DNA of 64,000 bases. It comes from Linnemannia schmuckeri (lineage: Eukaryota; Mortierellomycota; Mortierellomycetes; Mortierellales; Mortierellaceae). Made by a program: the position numbers and the translations under genes. The stretch covers positions 1,798,001 to 1,862,000 of the forward strand of contig JANATG010000006.1 in NCBI GenBank assembly GCA_029449235.1. Direction: 5' to 3'. Shown piece by piece: positions 10,076-20,818 of this stretch; the stretch's first letter is position 1, and every line of letters begins with the position of its first letter. The notes under the pieces are model-generated. The model was not told the DNA's origin. It did no database searches and saw nothing but the letters and a program-made list of their open reading frames with translations.

Positions 10076-10165
10076 ATAGGCTTTTTACTCGAGAAATAAA
10101 ATTGTGCATACTAAAAAAAAGAAAAACAAAAAAAAAAAACAAAAGAAAATTAACCCTACACTGCG
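10076..10165 (+). mobile_element. Third LINE tail remnant
   Basis: Starts TAGGCTTTTTACTCGAGAAATAAAATTGTGCATAC and runs into an interrupted A-rich tail. The GAGAAATAAAATTGTG block is the same terminal motif as in the two preceding copies. Only about 35 bp of element remain. Confidence 0.5.
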
Positions 10166-11995
10166 TTGTCAGAGAAAAAATATTGCCTTCTCGAGATGTT
10201 CTTAGTCAAGTAAACAGAAAGAGTACATTGACACGATTCAACAAAACCCTCCACATTCTTATGTCTTTCGATAAAGGTTCTGCGAGATAAACAAGGAGCC
10301 TACATCCGAACATTCCTGTGGATGGAAGAAAAAAAAAAGGAAGCTGACCCAGCGCTCGGCGGCGGAAAGCGGTGTGTTAGACTATGTATTGCATTCCTTG
10401 TACTCCCCAGAGAGAGGCACATCTATCTATACACCGGCGTATAGTGGTATCCTTCTGTGAGAAGAAGAAAGGATGAAAACAAACAGCCCAGAAAAGCGAA
10501 CACGAACACAGATAAAAATAAAACACACAATATGCATGGTATTTGTAAGGTTTGAAAACATGTGTTTTTTGCCAGTTGTTCTTTTTTTCTCATCAGTGTT
10601 TATGTTCAAGGAGCGACAGCATCTTCCTTTCTCATCTTGTTTCTGTTGTGGAGCAGAGGGGGAAAGCAACCTCACAGTTAGCCACGAAACAATGAAGCTC
10701 GTATAGTCCTGCCGTCCCATTTAGATATGATGACAACAAGAAAAAACCAAAGACGCCTATCTTTGTTTAGCCTTTGTCGTTCCTTCTGGACATACATATA
10801 CACACACATGCATACGCACATCGGCATTGGCCATGAGTCCCAAAGCGGAGAAGGATGTGACGGATTGGTGCAAAGGTAAATGGTCGTTGTTTGAGCGCCA
10901 TGCTACAATGAGGAAAGCTGTGTCAAGGAAGGAAAAAACCACGCCATGTCCACCCATCTCCCATTCTTTTGTTTATCAAATTCTTTCACTGTGTTTGCAC
11001 TTTGCTGAATCCTCTCTGGGTTATTGCAAAAACTTAGCAATTGAGGACAAACGGTTGGGATCTTGAGGCGGGGCGCACGCACATATGCCGAACTGATATA
11101 TGGGCAGAAGCATGTCCATGGTACTCTTTCCACCGTATAAGGTATTCCAAGAACAATTGTTCGATATCCCCCCAACGTACGCACACTGTTCTTTGAGCAC
11201 AAAGTACAGCAACCAGCAGCAAATGAGGAAAGACAATACATCTGTCGAATAGCAGCATGAACAAAGTCGACTTCTTGAAGTCAAGTAAAACCAAACTATG
11301 AACAACAGGGAAGCAACAGCGAGCGACTGAGCCCGATTCGTACTCCTTTGCCGCCTTGTTTCCTCGTTTGCTTCTCTTCTCGCTTGCCTTGTCGCATGAT
11401 AGCCCAGCTCAATCATTGCTGGTCCAAGCAACTAGTCATTTCTTTTTAAGCAACTCGGGTACTTGCTCGTCCCTTTTTTCTTTTCGCCCCTTCTTCACAG
11501 TCTTTTCCGTTCTCATTTCCTTTTCCTTTGATTCCTTGACTCACCTTTTCGACGGCAGTCGTCCTCGCTTTCCCCTCTTCTGTTTCTCTCTCTTCTCCCT
11601 TCCTTTTTCAGCAACACCGTCGGTGCTTCCGTAGAACGCCAAGCGTGTGCCAACTCCTTCTGTAAATAATAGTGCCCCTTCATCCACTCTTTACGTCCTT
11701 CCTTGCCATCTAATATTACTCGTTAATTCATTCATTCAGTCAGCCCATTCTGTCATTATACACTCCCTTTTCACACCGCTACACACACACCCGTGCGTTA
11801 TTCGCGTTCAGACGGCACATATCCCTAGAAGGCGCTCTTCTCTCGTCTCGAGAACCCAACAATCACTCTCATGTACTCCTGTGGATAGATAGTAAGTCGT
11901 CTCTCGTATCATCGAATATCCGACGCTGATGGTTCCTGTTACCGACCTTTCGCGCCTGACCAGAATTATTGTATGCTTATTACTTCATAGTAAAA
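10166..11995. other. Intergenic region upstream of the seven-helix protein gene
   Basis: No gene is supported. Bases 11350-11960 are pyrimidine-rich with an apparent untranslated leader of the downstream gene; a GTAAG at about 11891 and a CCAG at about 11958 could bound a 5'-UTR intron. Short open frames on both strands have no motifs. Confidence 0.45.
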
Positions 11996-14282
11996 ATGAT
12001 CTCCATTCAGACTAGGATAGTTTTCACGGCAGTGGCATTGACAGTGTTAGCATTGGCAATAGCAACTGCTGTTCCAACAGCAACAACATCACCACCATCG
12101 CTCCCACCTTCACCCTCACCTTCAACAGCTGCACCTCCGCTGAAAACTGCTGCTGAAGCGCAACTCTCATCCTTTGACATGTTTTGCGACTGGCCAAGGA
12201 CGACAGACAACTGCAGGGCATCAAACGTCTTTAAGATTATGTTGGTCGCATCATCTATGTGCCATTTGACAGCGGGGATTCTTGGCGTTTGGTTAATGAT
12301 CTATCGGAATAGAGGCTTGACCTGCAAGATTGTCACTGACCTCTTTATGTACGTTGGCGATGGCCTCCGCCCCAAGCCAGTAAGTGCAGCTAGTTTTTTT
12401 TTCTCCCTTCTTCTTGGCCTTTGTAAAACAACTAACATGTACTCTTGGTTCGTAGATGGACTGCATCATATTCTTCACGACGGCCGCAAGTTTTGTCAAG
12501 CTACCAGGCAACCTTTTGAATATCCTTAACGTGCTCCCTGAGAACATGGCCCTCCGCATTGCAGTAGAAGAGGTTTACTGGTATGCATCCAGTGAGGATG
12601 GCATGTTTTTTTTTTTTTTTTTTTTACTCCCCGTCGCTCTGTGAAGGAGAGAAAAAGGGATAATAATTTGAAATGGATGTCACGACATTTATAATTTTAC
12701 TAGGGTATTCGTCAGTTTCGCGTTCACATCGTACTTTGTCGGGCTGTTGTACGCCATGCCGGTCACCACGCGGGAGGGCATCTTTGCCGTTTACCAGCCA
12801 GAGACGTCTGCCAATGGAAAGACTCTTCGCCCGATTCACGTCATGATCCCCTCCAACACTACAAAGAACATCATCCTCGCTATCGGAGGTCTTTATCCAA
12901 TGGTGACCGGCATTGGGTTCGGGATTATTTCTGGAGTTTTGTACGATCGCGGGAATTATGACGGCTCAAGGATTGCTATGCTCCTCCAGTACTCGAACTG
13001 GGTCTTGATTTTTTGGTCTTTAGCTGTAATGTTCTTTTATTACGGACTCAAGTACACCTTCATCCTCCGAGCCAACATCATCATCGCCGAGGCAGAACTC
13101 AATGCCCCTCGATCAACTTTTGGAATCAGCAACTTGACGTCGAGGTCTCCGGCTCGCTTTTTGTTTGTTCAGCTCCAGATCACGGGCTTTGGCGGATCCG
13201 CCGTCACAATCGCTGGAGGTGGAGGATGTTTGGCCTGGGTCGCCGCTCAGCGAAGGATTTTATCCATGGACAGCATCGCAATCCCTTTGACAGGTGCCTT
13301 CTTTTGGACCACGGCCATGACCGTTGCATTCTTTGTCCTCCTGGCTCTCGTTGGCGCTCAAACAGTCCGGAATCGTCGGAGGGGGCTTCATCAGCCTTCT
13401 AATGGACAGTCAAATGGTCATCCCTCTCTGTCACGTCATGAGAGTACCCAGAAGTCGCCGGGAGGCCCTTACTTGGAGTCTACTCTCAACAGCATGTCCC
13501 GACACACCATGTCGAGAACCGAACATGATGTGTATCCACTCCAGATATCCCATACAAGTTTGGGCGAAGACAACAGCACCCTCCACAATGGTATTTCAAG
13601 CGAAAAGTACTCTATGGATCAATCCCGGGACCGTTGGGAGAGCGCCGCCGATAATGAGCCGGAGCAGGAATCCCATGGCGAACAGGAGCTGTATCGGTCT
13701 CCTTCATTATCTCCTCCACCACGATCTATGGCCTTGCCCTCGTTAAATGTAGGCCCATCATCCAATAGTCCGACTGATGGTAGTCGCAGTCAGATTCGCG
13801 AGTCAGTGTTTGGAGGAAGGACCCCTCGCGAGAACGGTGGCCGGCCTTCGATATCGTCGCCTCCACAGTCCCCCATATCAGGAGTATTCAATCTGTCTTC
13901 TCGCCAGACCCAAGGCAGGAATAGTGTGGTGCCTAGATCTTCCACCAGTTCCGTCACTTCTCTGGGCTCAAGCACACCGCGTCCAGCCACAAGCACAGGC
14001 CCAGGGGTGTCTGTAGTCCGACCGAAAGCCAGCGCACCGAAGAAAGACGTCCATTCAGCCCTGATTTCCGTCCCACAGCCATTGACAACAGTCTCGTCTG
14101 CATCAGTCCAAGAGCCGGTGCTGAAAATTTCGCCTCCGCTGCCACCCAAACAGCGGTCACTGCCTATTCCTCAGAATCGCAACATAGTGGGGTTGAGTGG
14201 GGCGAGTTCCTCGGCCCCAATCTCTGTGCCTGCCTCACGAGGACCTGGAGGCGGATACAGGGCTATCGACCCTTCACTTTGA
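11996..14282 (+). CDS. Predicted signal peptide plus seven-transmembrane protein, unknown family, 3 exons
   Basis: Function not recognised. Exons are 11996-12379, 12456-12580 and 12704-14282, giving 695 residues. A hydrophobic N-terminus (about residues 6-26) looks like a cleavable signal peptide, followed by a Pro/Ser/Thr-rich extracellular stretch to about residue 60. Seven hydrophobic helices follow (approximately 78-102, 130-155, 171-190, 225-252, 268-298, 325-350 and 362-392 by inspection). The C-terminal about 300 residues are a Ser/Pro-rich, probably disordered tail, which by the topology would be cytoplasmic. This is the layout of a G-protein-coupled receptor, but no family motif is visible and a transporter or scaffold is not excluded. 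All three exons keep frame with good GTAAGT/GTATGC donors. Two cysteines flank DWPRTTDN just before helix 1. The neighbouring genes give no hint of its job. Confidence 0.85.
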
Positions 14283-15670
14283 ACACAACATGCTAGCTTG
14301 TTTGGGTGTTTGTAACGATATCTTTTTTGTTGTTTGATCCTGCTTGCATACCTGCTACGTGATGAACATGGAAGGAGAATGTTGGTTGCTGAGCATTGGC
14401 CAAGTGGTTTGCAATTAAAAAAAAAAATAAAGGTTGACTGCAACGGGCCATGGCTCAATTGGACGTTATTTTGTGAAGGTGTGAGGCGGTAAAAGCGGGT
14501 CGCTTCGCTCAGGTTCCAGGCCAGTCCGTGTTGGTGGCAGTGTTGAAAAGTGATGTGGCGGGGTTATAAATGGACTTTTGGGGACGATGTCATTGTTGTG
14601 TCTATGGGGTGGTCCCGCGGAAAGTGCCCCGTAAAAGCAGTTTAGACATGCACAACGACATCACTCTCTTTCGCTCTAGTGCGTTTTTTTTTTTTTTTTT
14701 TTTTTTTGTTTTCACAGAGGAAGAGAGAACGAGTGGGAGAGAGCAAATTCGACCTTTTGGAGCGCCCTTTCTTTTTATTCCTTTCTCCCCCCAGCCCCGG
14801 AATTGATTGGCTGGCGTTGTTTGTTTGTATTTGTGTCTTGTTGATGTCGCTTTTTCTATTTTTTTCCCAGTCCACAAGCCGCACTGAGAATTTTGCTCCA
14901 TTCGCTCCAGAGACCTGTTTTGGAGGCGTATGCACTCACTTGCTTGTTGTTCCTTTCGCAACATGAGTGCGAGAGAGAGAGAGAGAAAAGAGAGAAAAGA
15001 GAGCAAAGAGAGAGAGAGAAGAGAGCAGAACAAAGAGAGAAAGAGAGGAGAGAGAGAGAGAGAGATAAAGAGAGAGAAGAGAGATAGAAAGAGAGCGAGC
15101 GAGTGGGAGGGAATTGAGTTTGTCAAAGAGACGGACGGTGTAGAGTATGAAATATATGTGTCCACCACGAACACGTTGTGGCCAAGAAAAAAGGAAAAAA
15201 AAGATAAAGAGTCGACGCAGACCGGTGGCAAAATAGCTGCTCTCAGCCATGTATCTTCCTCATAAGGGGGTTTTTTTTTCATCCGTCTCATCTCGACCCA
15301 TCATTATTAATTCACCAAAAGCGGCGTCCTTGCTGCCAGTCGGTGTTTTTTCTGTCTTGGAACCTTATTCGACCAAGAAAGAGCCGCAGTAAAGGGGATG
15401 GATGGATGAGAGGAAAGGAAAGATTTTTCTCTGCCCCCCTCCTATCACCCTCCCTTCCTCCCATCTCCCTATCTCTCCCATATTTATTTTCTTCTGTCGT
15501 CCCTCCCTTTCCTCTCTTCTCTTCTCTTCTCTTTTTCTCTTCTTCCAGTTTCCCACTTTTCCACTCAACTAAGCATTCCAAGCACCACCCATCCTTAACA
15601 AAAAGACAGCAGCCTCTCCACCATTCACTCCTACACTTTTTCTCCTTCTCACTCCACTTCTTCTTCTTCT
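14283..15670. other. Intergenic region with GA microsatellite
   Basis: No gene is supported. An (A/G)-rich microsatellite occupies about 14970-15102 and produces artefactual Arg/Glu/Lys frames. A 26-T run lies near 14684-14707. Bases 15420-15665 are CT-rich and form the leader and promoter of the zinc-finger gene, ending in a TTCTTC run immediately before the start. Confidence 0.6.
14970..15102. repeat. GA-rich microsatellite
   Basis: An interrupted GAGAGA/GAGAAAAGAG tract on the plus strand. It is simple sequence; the open frames over it are not genes. Confidence 0.85.
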
Positions 15671-16864
15671 ATGTTTACCAACACCTCCTTCAATAACAAC
15701 AACACCTTCTCTTCTGCCTCTGCCTCTATCTCTGCCTCTTCTGTTTCACCCTCTGACCCTGCTGCCGAATCCGCTCTCTTCCACACCCTCTTCTCAATGT
15801 CTGCCCCCATCAACACCATCAGTCAAGACTTCTGTCTCTACGACGCCGCTGACGAGTCCTCGTTCGACTATCCGCTTTTCAACCCTGCCGTTGCCGTCAA
15901 CAAAAAGACTACCTCTGCTGCAAACAACTCTGCCGCTGCTGCCTTCTTGACCGCCAACCCTCTCTGCACCCCGCAGACCCCATCTATCGACCTCGTCTCC
16001 GCCCCCGCTACCCGCGATGCTGCCCTCGGCTTCGATGCCCTCTTTGATGACTCCACTCTGACCCCTCAGCTGTCGCTCCTCAACACCCCCTTCACTCCTT
16101 ACCTCGACACCCCAGCCCTCGTCGACACCGTCGCCCTCGAGACCCCTTACCTTGACTTTGGCCTCGAGTCTGCCCTCGACTCTAAGCTTGCTGCTGCCTC
16201 CCACGCCGCCGGCTTCTCCTCGCTCTTCCCTGACTTTGCCTTCGACACCTCGTTCGATCAAGTCTACTCGATTGCCCCCAACATGCTCTTGCCCCTTGAC
16301 CAGCAGCAGTATGCTTTGCCCTCGCCAGATATCTCGGATCTCCTCTCGGCCCCCGCCTCGCCCGTCAAGGCCGTCACCGCCCACTTTGACCACGACCACA
16401 TGGCCACCGATGACGATGAGGAGGAGGATGACCAGTTTGTCCACTCTCGCTCAGCCGCCTTGGTCTCTGGTTTAAAACGCAAGGCCTCCACCGCCGCCTT
16501 GTCGCCTGTTAAGAAGACAATCGGTCTTACCGCTAACGCCGCTGCTCCCAAGGCCACTGCCACCAAGCGCTTCTCCTGCAACCATCCCGGGTGTGACCGT
16601 CGCTTTGCCCGTCTCTTCAACTTACACACCCACGAAAAGACCCACGACCCCGAGCAAGCCCGTCCTTTCATCTGCTCTGACGCCGACTGCGGTAAGGCTT
16701 TCTCTCGCAAGCACGACCTCCAACGCCACGAGGCTTCTGTCCACAAGGGCGAGCGTAACTTTGCCTGCACAAAGTGCCTGAAGCCATTCTCCCGCCAGGA
16801 CGGTCTCCGTCGCCACCTCGCTGTCAAGGGCTCCTGCTCCGACAATGACGGATTGGCCACCTGA
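15671..16864 (+). CDS. C2H2 zinc-finger transcription factor, single exon
   Basis: A 397-residue intronless gene. Residues 1-255 are low-complexity Ser/Ala/Thr/Pro/Asp-rich, with several acidic-hydrophobic patches that could act as activation regions. A basic KRK segment precedes the fingers. Finger 1 spans C303-H325 (CNHPGC, then HTHEKTH). Finger 2 spans C335-H358 (CSDADC). Finger 3 spans C366-C389 and ends Cys instead of His (C-x2-C-x12-H-x6-C). The linkers are longer than the TGEKP type. The arrangement resembles fungal stress-responsive regulators of the Crz1/Com2/Msn2-like superfamily, but the target cannot be named. Codon use is strongly C-ending, which suggests high expression. A CT-rich leader directly precedes the ATG. 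An AATAAA-like signal lies near 17778, giving a long 3' UTR. Confidence 0.9.
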   Translation: MFTNTSFNNNNTFSSASASISASSVSPSDPAAESALFHTLFSMSAPINTISQDFCLYDAADESSFDYPLFNPAVAVNKKTTSAANNSAAAAFLTANPLCTPQTPSIDLVSAPATRDAALGFDALFDDSTLTPQLSLLNTPFTPYLDTPALVDTVALETPYLDFGLESALDSKLAAASHAAGFSSLFPDFAFDTSFDQVYSIAPNMLLPLDQQQYALPSPDISDLLSAPASPVKAVTAHFDHDHMATDDDEEEDDQFVHSRSAALVSGLKRKASTAALSPVKKTIGLTANAAAPKATATKRFSCNHPGCDRRFARLFNLHTHEKTHDPEQARPFICSDADCGKAFSRKHDLQRHEASVHKGERNFACTKCLKPFSRQDGLRRHLAVKGSCSDNDGLAT

Positions 16865-18100
16865 GATGAGGCCTCCCGTGTCTTCTTTTAAACTACCAAC
16901 CCCACCGACGACCCCTTGAATGGGAGTTCGTCTAGAAGCTGAAATCGTACTTTGTATCGATCCCTCGCTTCTCTTTTTTCTCTCTTCACCGATCCGTTTG
17001 CGCACAGCATGGACGACAACATACAATGGAAACCTTCAACAGGACATTCCGACATCCTATGAAAACAATAACCCCCGTCTCGGCAACAACTTTTTTTCTT
17101 TTTTGAAGCAATTGGTCCCCTCTTTCGGCTCATTTGGGAACGATATCTCTTTATTTTTATCGGCTCCATCTTTACGCCAAAGCTCGACCTTGCACTGTTC
17201 GCCATCCTTTGTTTTTATCAACCCTTTTCTTTTTCTTTTTTTCTTTTCTTCTATACAACGCATCGCCAGTCAATTCGTTTTTTTTTCTTTTTCTTTCTAC
17301 ACATCTTTTTACGTACGTCTTGTTACCTTTGTTTGCTTGTTTACCAGTTTTATGCTCTTGACTTCGTCCTTTCTTCACACCGCCAAGGCTTCTTCACTGA
17401 AGAGGCGTGAATTTTCAATGTTATCGCTTTAAATGCGATCTCAAAGGACAAGGCCGCTTCAACAGCCGCAAACCAACCCGTCGAATAGTATATATTCTTC
17501 CGCTTGGTTTCTCAATTGAGCAAAAACGCCCTTATTTTTTCATATTTTTTTTCTTTGACTTAATTCTCTATCGTTACTTCTAGGATCTTTACCTCAGTCT
17601 CTTTTTTCATTACCATGTCTTTTTTCATTTTTATTTCGTAAATGCCTTATCTCCCTGTTTAGTTTTTACAGTAGCACTCAGAATACCTTTTTTGCGACTA
17701 GTCGGATCTTGGCCCCGGACTGTGCGCGCATTTTAAATACCTTCTGAGTTCTCAAGAACTAAAAGAAAGAAAGCGGAAATAAATGACTTTGAAAAAAAAA
17801 TCGTATTCGTTGGAGTGAAGAGTTGCTGTGAGAATAGAGACGGTGATGTTTTCTGCCAGCAAGCATTATAGATAGGGTGTAGCCATGATCAATGCTGAGT
17901 GCGCCCTTGTTCTAGACCCTTGCTGCGGCTTTTAAAGGAGACACACGTGCCTCCTCCCCCTTTAATTGTTCAAGAAAGCATGCATACACATGCACTCTTC
18001 GTTAAGTTTACCCACTCACTTTATTCTTTCTGTTTCCTCTCTTTCCAGTTAAAACAGGTACACTCAACAACATTCGACAAACCCCCACATCAGTCTGCAT
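16865..18100. other. 3' UTR of zinc-finger gene and spacer
   Basis: Nothing coding is supported. The T-rich 3' region of the transcription factor probably extends to the GGAAATAAATGAC signal near 17776-17788. The rest is spacer before the F-box pseudogene. Confidence 0.5.
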
Positions 18101-19033
18101 GCCGACCAAACCCAGAGGACGCACGTTTGCTACCAGAGCTCATCAACAGAGTTGGGCTCTTTCCTGCACAACTCGACCTCTTCTCGTCCATACAGGTCTG
18201 TAGGCTTTGGTATCAAGTTTTCGCGCCTTACCTCTGATCGACTATTGACGACAGGACAGAAATGATAGCCTTGGATTTTTGCTTCCCATTAGGAAGACCG
18301 AAAAGTCAAGAAGCACGGAAAGAGCAGCTGGGTTCGAACCGTGATGGTCAATCATTGGCGCTTCATTTGACACCTTCACATCCAGTGAAGGACCTCTCAT
18401 AACGTCGCGACATTGGAGTCAACTTGTTTCCGCCCATGGCTTCATTTCCTTGACACTGGTGTCGACATGACCACCAAAGCCTCTTACACACTCATTCGGC
18501 ACCTCTCCAGCCTCGATCGCCTCGCGTCGCCTCCTAGGGTTTCGACACACGCTGGACGACTTGGCAAGGGAGGAGACGGTAGAGATACTTGACTACATGC
18601 ATATCAAGTCGCCTGTACAAACCCAAATTTTGGATTTGACATTATCGCGTCAAGAATAATATCGAAGACAACCGACACTACCTCTACAACATGTCCGAAG
18701 CAGGGCGTGGCCGAATACGTACCCCACCCAGACACCTCGAAACTCACCCTAAAATCCAAACTGGGACGACTTGCGACGCTTCAACACTTGGAGGTCTTTG
18801 GGTTAGAAGGAGTGGACCATTGTATGAGCAGGCATTAGACCTAGTGGATGGCATTGTCGCGGCTTTGGCCCAGGATCTTGCGTGGTCTGCATTATGAACA
18901 ATCGTTTCGGAAGGATTATGAGCACTGCAACAAGGAACTGCGAGCTTTGATGGAAACCTTATGGCATGACATCAAACATGAAGGGCTCCAGGCACAATCC
19001 CGTGTCGGCCCCTGGCTTGCGTTTTTACAATAA
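18101..19033 (+). pseudogene. Degenerate F-box / leucine-rich repeat gene
   Basis: Recognisable pieces of an F-box/LRR protein occur in order but in different frames with stops. An F-box-like segment (about 18110-18234, LPELINRVGLF then IQVCRLWYQVFAPYL) ends in TGA where family members carry TGG. It is followed by TIDDRTE, then KKHGKSSWVRTVMVNHWRF (about 18312-18366) in another frame. A later block, about 18713-18835, has HPDTSKLTLKSKLGRL, and a terminal block, 18845-19033, has RKDYEHCNKELRALMETLW. Several frameshifts and nonsense changes are required, so it is a pseudogene rather than an intron-containing gene. It lies tail-to-tail with an intact F-box/LRR gene only 22 bp away. Confidence 0.75.
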
Positions 19034-19055
19034 ACATGAATTTAATTAATTTATT

Positions 19056-20684
19056 TCACCAACTGCATGGATGCCATTCTTGCACATGCACTTGACGCGA
19101 TTGCAGATATTCTATTAACATAGTTCTTGCTGCGTGGCATGAACAAATGTTGCTCTGGATGTAGTTGAGACGTGTCCAGTGATTAGCAATCCACTCAACG
19201 TCTTCTCGATCCATCTCTGATACGATCCCCTCCATGGACACAAACTGTAGTCGATCCAGTCCCTGCAAGGCAGCCAATCCTGTTCGTAGACTTAAAACCA
19301 TAGCATTCGCAAACACCTCACCATAGCTCTGACGCCCAACAGAGAGATACTCTAGCCTCAGCAACTTGCCGATCCTGCCAAAAATAAGTCGGTGGCGTTC
19401 ATTCTCAGTCCACATCGAGCCACCCATATTAACGAAAACATCCAGCCGTCTCAAATCAGCACACGCCCACGGCTTGCCTCGAGCGACATCTTCGAAGCTC
19501 AATGTATCTGCTGTAAGCTCCTCTAGCGGCGAACACAGCTCCATAATCTCTTGGATGATGGGGCTCTTGGCTTCTTCGCAACCCCGCAAACTCAAGGCTC
19601 GTAGTACTTCACAATGTCGTGATCTAACAAGACTCGCAAGGCTGCTTGCTCCAAAGCAACTGCCGTTAACAGAAAGACGACTCAGCGGGTGAAGACATCC
19701 AATGATCGATGCCAAACATTCATCCGAAACAGCCATCCCTGTCAACGTCAATTCCTCAACCGACGACCATGGTACTTTGCTCGTCGCATTCGACACAGCC
19801 ACCTGGTGGGATGTTTGGAACGCCACCCATTCTCTTTCAAAACTTTGAAACGTGCTCCTACGCGCCACAGGCAACGACCATCGTAGTTTCTTAACGCTGG
19901 GGAGGCGTAGTAGTAGCTTCAACTGGTCATTCAGACTCAAGTTTGACTCTCGGCAAGTCTCCAGCTCAAAATCAACAATCGAGTCCAACCCAGCCTCTGG
20001 CAGCAGTGCCGATGTAGCACTCTCCTCCTCGTTGTCGTTGTCATTATCGCTGCCGATGTGGCTGTTGTCGACGAGACCAGTTCCAATGGTCTTAAAATGA
20101 ACAGCACTAAGCCTGAGCGTTCGAATCCCTTTGCCTCCGCCAGTCTGACGACAAGTGTCCCAAAGTACTCCCGCCGATCGTTCATCCATGCCTAAATCCT
20201 CGATCACAAGGTACTGCAACAGCGGAGCTTCCTTCATGGCATTCCAGAACGATAACCCTGAATCCAAGGATGGAAGCACTTCTTGTTGACCATCAATCTT
20301 CAATTCCAGTAAGCGGGGGCTGCTCCGAACCAGACTCCCCAGAGCAGCCCATGTCCCCTGATTTACATGAAATGTTAACCTCTCCAATCGCCCAAACCAT
20401 GTCCCCACATAGGCCTCCGACCCGAATCGGGGATAGGCCAATGCTAGCGAGCGGACGAAGCGTGCATTCCTATGTATTCCTGGCAGGCTTGGATATCGAG
20501 GGTAACTCGCTCTTAAAAGTGATGGCGACAGACTGATGGAAGCCCACACACAAGGCGCGAAGGAATCATACCAGGATCTGGAGACACGAAGGCAGGAGAC
20601 AGCGTCCTTGACACAGAGGAACTCGGCAAGACGATTTCTAATTTCTGGCAAGTCCAGTGGTCCTTTAAGTTTGGAGGAGATCAT
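19056..20684 (-). CDS. F-box / leucine-rich repeat protein, single exon
   Basis: A 542-residue intronless protein. The N-terminus (LDLPEIRNRLAEFLCVKDAVSCLRV) is an F-box, the Skp1-binding part of SCF ubiquitin ligases. The remainder is irregular leucine-rich repeat sequence, for example LERLTFHVN, LLELKIDG, LSRLSVNGSC and LRALSLRGCEE, which would form the substrate-binding solenoid. The ATG at 20684 is chosen because it directly precedes the F-box. The frame stays open further upstream, but only to a TTG, and that extension is low-quality sequence. Mortierella-type fungi carry many such genes, so the substrate cannot be inferred. Its stop is 22 bp from the end of the dead F-box copy on the other strand. 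Confidence 0.87.
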   Translation of the reverse strand: MISSKLKGPLDLPEIRNRLAEFLCVKDAVSCLRVSRSWYDSFAPCVWASISLSPSLLRASYPRYPSLPGIHRNARFVRSLALAYPRFGSEAYVGTWFGRLERLTFHVNQGTWAALGSLVRSSPRLLELKIDGQQEVLPSLDSGLSFWNAMKEAPLLQYLVIEDLGMDERSAGVLWDTCRQTGGGKGIRTLRLSAVHFKTIGTGLVDNSHIGSDNDNDNEEESATSALLPEAGLDSIVDFELETCRESNLSLNDQLKLLLRLPSVKKLRWSLPVARRSTFQSFEREWVAFQTSHQVAVSNATSKVPWSSVEELTLTGMAVSDECLASIIGCLHPLSRLSVNGSCFGASSLASLVRSRHCEVLRALSLRGCEEAKSPIIQEIMELCSPLEELTADTLSFEDVARGKPWACADLRRLDVFVNMGGSMWTENERHRLIFGRIGKLLRLEYLSVGRQSYGEVFANAMVLSLRTGLAALQGLDRLQFVSMEGIVSEMDREDVEWIANHWTRLNYIQSNICSCHAARTMLIEYLQSRQVHVQEWHPCSW

Positions 20685-20818
20685 ACAAAGTAGTGTCGAA
20701 GGTCGTCGGTGAAAACTGAAGCAAATGGTGGAGTGGGGGAGAGAGATGAAAAAAAGTAAATAGAGTCTACATTCGGAGTTTTTATTGTTATTTACGACTG
20801 CCGCAGTAACACCACTGC

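Noticed and set aside
14936..15291. Long open frames on both strands over the GA tract
   Set aside because: Simple-sequence artefact encoding only Arg/Glu/Lys or Ser/Leu/Phe repeats.
15794..16444. A 216-codon minus-strand frame opposite the zinc-finger gene
   Set aside because: Shadow frame produced by the strong C-ending codon bias of the real gene.
18331..18340. GGTTCGAACC resembling a tRNA B box
   Set aside because: It lies inside the F-box pseudogene reading frame, and no A box or cloverleaf surrounds it.
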